Origin: Candidatus Woesearchaeota archaeon
GTDB lineage: Archaea; Nanobdellota; Nanobdellia; Woesearchaeales; UBA10200
Direction of reading: 5' to 3'
NCBI GenBank assembly: GCA_018302185.1
Contig: JAGVZX010000126.1
Coordinates: 1-5,840, forward strand
Length of the DNA stretch: 5,840 bases
The notes beneath the pieces are model-generated. The model searched no databases and was not told where the DNA came from. It saw only the letters and a program-made list of their open reading frames with translations. Positions 1-4,895 of the stretch are shown here, piece after piece. Position numbers and translations under genes: made by a program. The stretch's first letter is position 1, and each line of letters begins with the position of its first letter.

Positions 1-119
1 TTCTCAAGATTGATCACTTAAAAAAGGTAACATATTAACGTGACTATAGTAACGGCAAATTCTTACTCGTTAAGTCTCAAGTCAGTCAGTCTCGTATCGT
101 CCAAGTCCCAAACCCTAAG
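1..119. other. 3' flank of the membrane-protein gene, no gene seen
   Basis: No gene can be supported here. It lies downstream of the minus-strand membrane protein. A run of six T on the minus strand (positions 25 to 20) could act as a U-rich archaeal terminator, but there is no accompanying structure. Positions 70-125 are unusually rich in AGTC/AGTCAG-type words, and the 8-mer TTACTCGT occurs at 63-70 and again at 124-131. If the stop at 120-122 were read through, the frame would stay open for 18 codons to a TAA, which is not statistically notable. Confidence 0.4.
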
Positions 120-953
120 TCAGTTACTCGTCTTCATCTCACAATACTTTTTTAGTCCTTCTGATACGTCTGCACAAAATTCTTTTTTTCCTGTTGCTAG
201 TGCTATGCACAGATTTTTTTCTTTTTCTACGACGGCGCACGTGCTTACATTCTTTGTTATTTTTGCTATTGTTGTTATACATACATCTTTGTCTGGGAAT
301 GTGTTGCACGCATCAATATTGAGAAGTGTCAGGTTTAATTTTTTGTTTGCTTCTGTTATCGCTTCTATGCTCGTGCAATAATCGTAAGCATCTCCTGTTG
401 TTATATTTGCACACACCGCGTTTGCCACTGTTGCAGCTTTCACGCTTTCTGTGAATATGGAGTACACTGGTGCGAAGAGTATTACTGGAAGTATTAATGC
501 TAGAATAATTATCACAATGGAACTTATGATATCTCTTCTTTTCTCTTCAGGGTTAAGATTGAAGTCTAAAAAGTACACTCGTAAATAGTTTAAGTGGTAC
601 AATATTGTTGCGTTAAACAGGATAATATACAGTGATGGCCATTGCGTACTAAAAGAGAATCCTCCGATGAACGAGAATGCAATATTGATAATGTTGAGTG
701 TGTACAACAAAAATAGTCTTTCGAGTCCTGATTTTTGTCTTTGTAGTGTGAGTTTGACTCCTGAATAAATGATCCACAAATATATGAGTAAAAATATGAG
801 ACTGAAAATGTTGAATGATGCCAAAGAGTATATCAACTCGATAAACAAAAGCACTCCTTGCAATATTGCGAGGACTATAACGGTCCATAAACCAAAAGGA
901 AGAGGTGGTTTTTTGACTTTATCTATATGTTCGTGTTCTGTGTGTTCGTGCAT
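120..953 (-). CDS. Five-span membrane protein with Cys-rich C-terminal domain
   Basis: 277 aa, family not recognised. The N-terminus is short and His/Glu-rich (H2, H4, H7, H9) and then Lys/Pro-rich. Hydrophobic segments follow at about residues 21-45, 47-68, 78-100, 106-128 and 141-166, so I predict five membrane spans. After the last span comes a soluble domain of about 110 residues with eight cysteines (C181, C193, C216, C225, C239, C249, C260, C271). They are spaced mostly 9-14 apart and there are no other cysteines in the protein, which suggests four disulfides in a domain outside the cell. The five spans and the short charged N-terminus fit an N-in, C-out topology. The start is supported by a TATA box centred 26 nt upstream and no Shine-Dalgarno sequence, so the mRNA is probably leaderless. 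A role in the envelope or in binding something outside the cell is only inference. Confidence 0.85.
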   Translation of the reverse strand: MHEHTEHEHIDKVKKPPLPFGLWTVIVLAILQGVLLFIELIYSLASFNIFSLIFLLIYLWIIYSGVKLTLQRQKSGLERLFLLYTLNIINIAFSFIGGFSFSTQWPSLYIILFNATILYHLNYLRVYFLDFNLNPEEKRRDIISSIVIIILALILPVILFAPVYSIFTESVKAATVANAVCANITTGDAYDYCTSIEAITEANKKLNLTLLNIDACNTFPDKDVCITTIAKITKNVSTCAVVEKEKNLCIALATGKKEFCADVSEGLKKYCEMKTSN

Positions 954-973
954 GATTGAATGAGTAATTGGTC

Positions 974-985
974 GTATTTAAAACG
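974..985 (-). promoter_or_regulatory. Archaeal TATA box for the membrane-protein gene
   Basis: On the minus strand this reads CGTTTTAAATAC. The AT core is centred near 979, 26 nt from the ATG at 953, the expected archaeal TATA-to-start distance for a leaderless transcript. The same 12-mer (plus-strand GTATTTAAAACG) recurs exactly at 1196-1207. Confidence 0.65.
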
Positions 986-997
986 CTTGTGGAAATA

Positions 998-1134
998 TCA
1001 ATTTTCAACCGAAGGCATTGTCTTTTCTGTTTGTGCATTTACTTGTTCTTCTAATCCAGATTTTGGTTCTTGATACTCTTGTCCAGTTATCTTCTTATAT
1101 CTTTTCTTTGATAACACATCTTTTTAGCGTCCAT
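998..1134 (-). pseudogene. Small 45-aa protein gene interrupted by a one-base frameshift
   Basis: This small gene is not intact as read. From the ATG at 1134 the zero frame gives MDAKK, then MCYQRKDIRR and a stop. Adding one A to the A5 run (plus-strand T5 at 1121-1125) gives 45 codons that look like a real Lys/Glu/Gln-rich protein: it begins MDAKKDVLSKKRYKK and ends with EKTMPSVEN before the TGA at 998-1000. No transmembrane segment or recognised domain is seen. A TATA-like box on the minus strand at 1165-1174 is 30-36 nt from the candidate starts GTG 1140 and ATG 1134. Alternatives are a sequencing error in the A run, a genuine mutation, -1 recoding at U-AAA-AAG, or an intact 39-aa ORF starting at the GTG at 1117, for which I see no ribosome binding site. 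Coding status is inferred from amino acid composition and promoter spacing only. Confidence 0.45.
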
Positions 1135-1161
1135 AATCACAACAAGACTTTACCAAAGTAT

Positions 1162-1175
1162 GAAGTATATAAACG
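1162..1175 (-). promoter_or_regulatory. TATA-like box for the small minus-strand gene
   Basis: The minus strand reads CGTTTATATACTTC. Its core is centred near 1169-1170, which predicts a transcript start near 1143, just upstream of the in-frame GTG (1140) and ATG (1134). The element is nearly symmetric and could also be read on the plus strand. Confidence 0.4.
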
Positions 1176-1195
1176 TGTTGACACAAAAATGGAAA

Positions 1196-1231
1196 GTATT
1201 TAAAACGAATGCAGAACTTGTTCATTAAAAC
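1196..1231 (+). promoter_or_regulatory. Candidate promoters for the tRNA gene
   Basis: There are two plus-strand TATA-like boxes upstream of the tRNA: GTATTTAAAACG at 1196-1207, and a weaker ATTAAAA at about 1224-1230. They predict transcript starts near 1227 and 1253, giving 5' leaders of about 53 or 27 nt. The first is the better match and is identical over 12 bp to the element at 974-985. Confidence 0.45.
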
Positions 1232-1233
1232 TT

Positions 1234-1279
1234 GTAACCGTTAGTTGGCGTCTGAAACCATTCTCGCCAGTATCGTTAC
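1234..1279 (+). other. Possible stem-loop in the tRNA 5' leader
   Basis: Two nested complementary segments can be paired: GTAAC (1234-1238) with GTTAC (1275-1279), and TGGCG (1246-1250) with CGCCA (1265-1269). The inner loop is 14 nt. The outer arm ends exactly at the base before the tRNA, so the leader could fold into a hairpin stacked on the tRNA acceptor end. No C/D-box or H/ACA signature was found. This may be chance or a processing element. Confidence 0.3.
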
Positions 1280-1352
1280 GCCTCTGTAGCATAGTAGCTA
1301 TTGCGTTACCTTGGTAAGGTAAAGGTCGCGGGTGCATATCCCGCCAGAGGCT
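1280..1352 (+). tRNA. tRNA-Thr (anticodon GGT) with non-canonical D and T loops
   Basis: This 73-nt cloverleaf decodes ACC and ACU threonine codons. The acceptor stem GCCTCTG/CAGAGGC is perfect over 7 bp. The anticodon stem TTACC/GGTAA is perfect, with loop TTGGTAA. The T-stem GCGGG/CCCGC is perfect. The D-stem GCAT/TTGC has three pairs plus a T-T mismatch. Thr identity features known for archaea are kept: G1-C72, C2-G71, G35, U36 and U73. The core pairs U8-A14 and G15-C48 are also possible. The elbow is abnormal. The D-loop is AGTAGCTA (G18 C19 instead of G18 G19) and the T-loop is TGCATAT (G55 and T58 instead of T55 and A58). No CCA is encoded, and only a short T run follows. There is no intron. 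It could be a functional variant, a specialised tRNA or a decaying copy; the perfect stems argue against old decay. Confidence 0.88.
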
Positions 1353-1444
1353 TTGAATAAATTAAAAGATATCATACTCTATATAGTAAGAATTACACTT
1401 CTACTACATCTCCTTCTCTCATTACTCGCAGGTTTACCCATTTG
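1353..1444. other. Convergent tRNA/hydrolase spacer
   Basis: The 92-bp gap lies between the 3' ends of the tRNA (plus) and the hydrolase (minus). The minus strand carries a T-rich tract (CTTTTAATTTATT, about 1374 to 1362) that could terminate the hydrolase transcript. Positions 1393-1446 are also open in a shifted minus-strand frame (see the separate entry). Confidence 0.35.
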
Positions 1445-1447
1445 TCA
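1393..1447 (-). other. Coding-like 17-codon extension of the hydrolase in the +1 frame
   Basis: The hydrolase ends ...KINI-TGA at 1445-1447, in the context ATT TGA C. Skipping one base there gives DKWVNLRVMREGDVVEV followed by TAA (1393-1395), which alternates hydrophobic and charged residues as a C-terminal beta strand would. This frame has a TAA just upstream and no start codon, so it cannot be a separate gene. It may be the true C-terminus lost to a one-base change or error, a recoded extension, or chance. Confidence 0.3.
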
Positions 1448-2761
1448 AATGTTTATTTTTCGTCCTTCGCGTGCGAGTTCCCACGTAACGTAATGATCTA
1501 GTGGGTGACCGTTAAGTTTTTTTGTTGCAACGTGCTGTTCTAGTTCTTCTGCGATCTTGTCAAGCGTCCTGTCTGACTTGTTTGGATCGTGGTGAGAGAG
1601 CACGACGTGAATTTTGTTATCTGGCATGTTGCCTGCATGTTTTGCCGCCATTGCTGCAGTGAATAAAAATTGTTCTGCACTGGAATGTCCCCAGCCGTGT
1701 ATCCATGGCATGGTGTCGTATTCTTTTTGTGTCCAGTGAGCGTCTGCAATGATCACTTTTCGTTTTTTCGCTTCATCTTTTCCCATAATAAACTTTATGA
1801 AGTGTGGGTCCATGAGTGGTTGTCTGTCTTGCTTGACTCCTTTCTGTATTAATGGGTGGCGTGACGATAATAGTGTTGGTCCGTGTTCTCCGTCTCCCAT
1901 GTAGATTCCTACTGATGCGTCTGTTTCTACACGATAGCTGAGACAGCCGTCGGGGTGGTTACTCATTTGGTATCCTACACGGAATCCTGCGGTGTCGTAT
2001 CTGTCTTTGATGTAGAGTATGTCTCCTTCAGGGTGTAATGGTAAGTCTATGGTTTGTATTTCTGCGCCAAATCCTTGACGTGTTGCCCATGTGATTGGGT
2101 GTAGTCCTTTGTCGCTGAGTGCAATCATGACTTCTTCGACAGTGTTTGATGTTGGTCTTCCTGCTGCTGTTGCTTCGCGGACTATTGCCTCGATTGCAGC
2201 GGCAAGTTCTGGTCGTACTGAACGAATTGCCTCAATTTTTTCTTGTCCTTTTGATTGTACAATTGTTGCAGTTCCAGATTTAGCGTCTTGGTAGTCGCGT
2301 TGTGCTTCTCTTACTGTCTCGTTTGCGTTTGCGATGCCGAGGATGGTAAACTTGTGGCCTTTCTGGAACCATGGCTTGATAAATCCTGCCGCTTCGTTGT
2401 GGTCAAGATGTGTGTGTGTCATTAAAATGTCTGCGGTGATCGGTTTGGTTTTTCCATTTGCACCGTTTGCTATTTCGTAATCTCCCCATTTTATTCCGCC
2501 CAATCCAACGTCAAAGATTAGTTTTCGTTCATTAACAATCATTTCATAACAAGAGGTATGTCCTCCATATGTATGTGTACGTTTAGAATCTATTGCTTTT
2601 AGTACTTCTTCAACTGGCGCATTTTGTTGAAATAGTGCGTATGCTGTAGGTGTATTTCTGATAGCTTGAATCAAGTCTATGTTTTTTTCTTGTAAGTCTT
2701 TTTGATCGTATGGTTTTGCGTACGAACCACGCACTCCCCAAAGTGTGATATCAATGCTCAT
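1445..2761 (-). CDS. MBL-fold metallo-hydrolase (PhnP/RNase Z-like group)
   Basis: 438 aa, a member of the metallo-beta-lactamase superfamily and probably a dinuclear-metal hydrolase in the cytoplasm. It starts with the typical first strand MSIDITLWGVRGS, then GGHTSCYE (66-73). The metal motif THTHLDH follows (H116, H118, D120, H121). Later ligand-type positions are NHPDG (H269), GDGE (D290), IADAH (D340, H342), GWGHSS (H359) and SHHDP (H390, H391, D392). The spacing between the HxHxDH motif and H269 is about 150 residues, much longer than usual. It contains a helical, Ala/Glu-rich insertion at about 145-225, making the protein longer than the usual 250-330 aa. The substrate cannot be deduced; phosphodiester or nucleic-acid-type substrates are typical of relatives. 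I chose ATG 2761 over the in-frame ATG 2797 because GGAGG lies 8 nt upstream of 2761, and the predicted transcript start (about 2789) lies inside the longer version. The C-terminus may be shifted (see the extension entry). Confidence 0.9.
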   Translation of the reverse strand: MSIDITLWGVRGSYAKPYDQKDLQEKNIDLIQAIRNTPTAYALFQQNAPVEEVLKAIDSKRTHTYGGHTSCYEMIVNERKLIFDVGLGGIKWGDYEIANGANGKTKPITADILMTHTHLDHNEAAGFIKPWFQKGHKFTILGIANANETVREAQRDYQDAKSGTATIVQSKGQEKIEAIRSVRPELAAAIEAIVREATAAGRPTSNTVEEVMIALSDKGLHPITWATRQGFGAEIQTIDLPLHPEGDILYIKDRYDTAGFRVGYQMSNHPDGCLSYRVETDASVGIYMGDGEHGPTLLSSRHPLIQKGVKQDRQPLMDPHFIKFIMGKDEAKKRKVIIADAHWTQKEYDTMPWIHGWGHSSAEQFLFTAAMAAKHAGNMPDNKIHVVLSHHDPNKSDRTLDKIAEELEQHVATKKLNGHPLDHYVTWELAREGRKINI

Positions 2762-2768
2762 TGTTCTT

Positions 2769-2774
2769 TCCTCC
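2769..2774 (-). promoter_or_regulatory. Shine-Dalgarno site that sets the hydrolase start
   Basis: The minus strand reads GGAGGA, with 8 nt between GGAGG and the ATG at 2761. This is the only clear ribosome binding site in front of a gene in this window; the others appear leaderless. It favours 2761 over the upstream ATG at 2797. Confidence 0.75.
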
Positions 2775-2810
2775 AATAACGCCCCTTGCGTTACCATTTC
2801 ATAATAGTCT

Positions 2811-2818
2811 TATTTAAG
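2811..2818 (-). promoter_or_regulatory. TATA box for the hydrolase gene
   Basis: The minus strand reads CTTAAATA, preceded by the purine-rich CGAAAG, which resembles a BRE. It predicts transcription starting near 2789, a 5' leader of about 28 nt that carries the Shine-Dalgarno site. An A8 tract lies further upstream (plus-strand T8, 2829-2836). Confidence 0.6.
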
Positions 2819-2850
2819 CCTTTCGACATTTTTTTTCTCGTTTCAGGCGC

Positions 2851-2865
2851 ATTATTCGTAATAAT
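2851..2865. promoter_or_regulatory. Palindrome in divergent spacer, candidate Lrp-type operator
   Basis: The sequence ATTATTcgtAATAAT is a perfect 6-bp inverted repeat around a 3-bp centre. A related half-match, ATTATCGTAA, lies at 2876-2885, with CGTAA 24 bp downstream of the first copy. AT-rich 15-bp palindromes between divergent genes are typical of Lrp/AsnC binding sites, but the assignment to the neighbouring regulator is inference. Confidence 0.4.
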
Positions 2866-2923
2866 CATACTATATATTATCGTAAATATAAAACATTTGG
2901 AGGATAAGTGGGCAAAAACAAAA

Positions 2924-2935
2924 AGTATATATACT
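2924..2935. promoter_or_regulatory. 12-bp palindrome AGTATATATACT upstream of the Lrp gene
   Basis: This is a perfect 12-bp palindrome lying 22-33 bp upstream of the regulator's TATA box. It could be an alternative TATA element or a regulator binding site. Alternating TA makes chance symmetry fairly likely. Confidence 0.3.
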
Positions 2936-2953
2936 CGTTCTTGTTTTTCATGA

Positions 2954-2964
2954 ATATTTAAAAG
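2954..2964 (+). promoter_or_regulatory. TATA box for the double Lrp regulator
   Basis: The sequence ATATTTAAAAG, preceded by CATGA, is centred near 2959-2960, about 29 nt from the ATG at 2989. The transcript therefore has only a few leader nucleotides and no Shine-Dalgarno site. Confidence 0.65.
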
Positions 2965-2988
2965 AGCCATATTATAAGAGTTGATATC

Positions 2989-4017
2989 ATGAATACTGTT
3001 GATATGAAGTTTGACAGGAAATTGGACGTGAAAGGCAGAAAGATTTTGTACGAGTTGTACAAGGATTGCAGGTCTACGAGTAATCAGATTGCAAAAACTG
3101 TCGGATTGTCGAGGGAGGCTGTCGATTATCGTATTCAAGTCATGGAGAAAGAGGGTATTGTAAGGAAGTATATTACTCTTGTTGATACTCCTCGATTGGG
3201 ATACTTAACGTATAATGTGTATTTTAATCTTCAGGATTGTGATGATGCTGAAGAGGAAAAAATAAGGTTGTACCTCGTGAACCACGATTTTACAAAGTGG
3301 GTTGTTTCATGCTCTGGAAAATGGGATATTGCTGTTGCTTTCGCCGCGAGAGACACATCACACTTGAATGAGATGCTCTATAATTTGACGAGTTTGTTTC
3401 AGAACAAGATCAAGTATTATGATATTCTTTCAACGCTGACGGTGTACAAGGATGCAGATATCTCTCTCGTCATAAGAGAAATTATTACGAATCCTAAGAA
3501 AGGTTTTCCGACGGTTCCTCCTCAAAAGCTTCACAAGTTGGATGATACCGACCTAAAAATTCTTTCTTCGCTCAGCGAGAATGCACGATCAAACATTGTT
3601 GATGTTGCAAAAAAGGTAAAACTGACTCCTGAAGGCACGAGTTATCGTATGAAAAAGATTGTGGGAGAAGGGCTTATCAGAGGGTTCAGAGCGGTTATCG
3701 ATGTGACAAAACTCGGACACTTATGGTACATGATGCTCATAGAAACAGCACCTCTCCCTCCAGAAATTGAGTCAAAATTTGAAATGTTTTGTCAGATGCA
3801 AAAAAATATATTCTTCAGCGATAAGCTTCTTGGAAAGTGGCAGATTCGTGTAGAAATACTCGCTGACGACCACCAACACTTAAACAAAGTAATGAGAGAA
3901 GTGAGAAACATCCTTTCACAACACTTGAGATCATACGAACTCATCGTTGTATTCGACGAGCTCAAACAAGTATCCTTCACGAAAGGAATGATGACTGTAA
4001 ATAAGGAAAGAGTGTGA
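2989..4017 (+). CDS. Tandem Lrp/AsnC-family transcriptional regulator
   Basis: 342 aa, made of two Lrp/AsnC units in one chain. The first winged helix-turn-helix spans about 11-62 (LDVKGRKILYEL, NQIAKTVGLSREAVDYRI, EKEGIVRKY). An effector-type RAM-like region follows at about 68-155, with SGKWDIAVAF at 109-118. The second HTH spans about 184-236 (LDDTDLKILSSL, VDVAKKVKLTPEGTSYRM, GEGLIRGF), with a second RAM-like region at about 242-325 (LGKWQIRVEI). Single Lrp proteins are about 150 aa, so this is a duplication or fusion. A single chain could act like a covalent dimer, with the two halves having diverged; no obvious amino-acid ligand site can be read. It probably regulates transcription in the cytoplasm. 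It is divergent from the metallo-hydrolase across a 227-bp spacer with palindromes, so autoregulation and control of the neighbour are plausible. The start is the first ATG, fitted by the TATA box; an in-frame ATG at 3004 is less likely. Confidence 0.92.
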   Translation: MNTVDMKFDRKLDVKGRKILYELYKDCRSTSNQIAKTVGLSREAVDYRIQVMEKEGIVRKYITLVDTPRLGYLTYNVYFNLQDCDDAEEEKIRLYLVNHDFTKWVVSCSGKWDIAVAFAARDTSHLNEMLYNLTSLFQNKIKYYDILSTLTVYKDADISLVIREIITNPKKGFPTVPPQKLHKLDDTDLKILSSLSENARSNIVDVAKKVKLTPEGTSYRMKKIVGEGLIRGFRAVIDVTKLGHLWYMMLIETAPLPPEIESKFEMFCQMQKNIFFSDKLLGKWQIRVEILADDHQHLNKVMREVRNILSQHLRSYELIVVFDELKQVSFTKGMMTVNKERV

Positions 4018-4058
4018 AGGATAAAGTTTCAGGTTTCAAGAACAATGAAAATGATAAA

Positions 4059-4067
4059 TTTATTAAA
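4059..4067 (+). promoter_or_regulatory. TATA box for the 4089 gene
   Basis: TTTATTAAA, with GATAAA just upstream as a BRE-like element, is centred at 4063, 26 nt from the ATG at 4089. The spacing indicates a leaderless transcript independent of the Lrp gene, whose stop is 71 bp away. Confidence 0.65.
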
Positions 4068-4088
4068 CACCATTGAAAATCCTCATTT

Positions 4089-4824
4089 ATGAAATTATCT
4101 TTAGAAGAAAGAACTATTGCGTTTCATTTGAGAGCATCAGATCAAGATGGTTCTACGTATAGCAGTGCTTTGTTTGATGATGAATTAATTCCTTTTTTGG
4201 ATACGCCTGAAGATGTACATACTATAAAAAGTATGCCGAATAGTAATCAGATATTTCATCCAAAAGAAGACAAGTATGTTGATTTGTGTACAAGAAACCC
4301 TTTTCTCGGAGGGTATAAATGGCCGTTGATAAAAGGTTTTCTTAGAATTACTCCTCAACATAATTTTTCAGTAAGAGATAGTTTGTTGGTTGCATCGAAA
4401 GATCCCATGCATTCTGGGGATGAAATGAAAGTTGCACCCTTAGAATTCAGTTCTTATTCTTTGGCTAACGAATTTCAAGTGTATCATGTTTTAGCTGACG
4501 TTATGGGTATTGGAGATCGAGTTGTAGAAGGAATGTCTGCATATTTAGAATCGTTTGGAAAAGTTGTAGAGTCAGAGTATCAAAGACATATTGTTGAAGG
4601 CAAGAATTTTGAACCTGATGAACAGTTGAAGAGAACAATAGCAAGTTATGAAAAAACTGAAATGAATATTAGAAAGAGAAGGAGTATTTTTAGAGTTACA
4701 CACATTATTAATAAATTTAACTCCTGGAGATTGTCACACAATAAACACTTTAGCACGCGTAACGCCGGAAGAAATGAAAAGATACATTGAGAAATATGGA
4801 TTTAATGATAGACTACGAAATTGA
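4089..4824 (+). CDS. Unrecognised soluble protein, frameshifted near its C-terminus
   Basis: The family is not recognised. As read, the frame from ATG 4089 ends at 4790 (233 aa), but its last ~33 residues (RVTHIINKFNSWRLSHNK...) look non-coding, being rich in Asn, Arg, His and Lys. The +1 frame is open from 4666 to the TGA at 4822-4824 and reads like a real C-terminus: LELHTLLINLTPGD, then HTINTLARVTPEE and KRYIEKYGFNDRLRN. Removing one base around 4683-4692, most simply one T of the T5 run at 4687-4691, joins the two into a 244-aa protein. The joined product is acidic at the N-terminus, has no membrane segment or signal peptide, and is helical after about residue 120. A charged IRKRR patch sits at the junction. 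It has its own TATA box and a leaderless start. Whether the shift is a sequencing error or a real mutation cannot be told here. Confidence 0.75.
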
Positions 4825-4865
4825 TTATAAAACAATCACCAATTATATTCTCCTTTTCACATATC

Positions 4866-4876
4866 TTTTTAAATTT
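4866..4876 (+). promoter_or_regulatory. TATA box for the 4896 gene
   Basis: The sequence TTTTTAAATTT is centred near 4870-4871, about 26 nt from the ATG at 4896. This spacing chooses that ATG over the upstream TTG at 4821 and over the ATG at 4905, and indicates a leaderless mRNA. Confidence 0.65.
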
Positions 4877-4895
4877 GAGAGTATTTCTTCACTCC

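Noticed and set aside
65..122. Readthrough of the membrane-protein TGA (18 open codons)
   Set aside because: An 18-codon open stretch is expected by chance about four times in ten, and the segment is a simple Asp/Leu/Arg-rich reading of repeated AGTC words.
40..381. 113-aa plus-strand open frame
   Set aside because: It lies mostly opposite the membrane-protein gene. Its Ser/Phe-rich composition is the antisense of that gene, and it lacks a promoter or ribosome binding site.
1018..1203. 61-aa plus-strand open frame from a TTG
   Set aside because: It has no promoter or ribosome site at the right distance, and the minus strand of the same stretch carries the better coding signal (998-1134).
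2762..2797. Longer hydrolase start at ATG 2797
   Set aside because: The TATA box at 2811-2818 is only about 18 nt away, so the transcript would begin inside it, while ATG 2761 has a good Shine-Dalgarno site.
2899..2964. Possible short upstream peptide (GGAGG, then GTG 2908)
   Set aside because: The spacing to GTG is only 4 nt, the 17-codon frame runs through the regulator's TATA box, and no TATA box fits its start.
2791..3138. 115-aa minus-strand open frame overlapping the Lrp start
   Set aside because: It is antisense to the start of a well-supported regulator and covers the promoters of both divergent genes.
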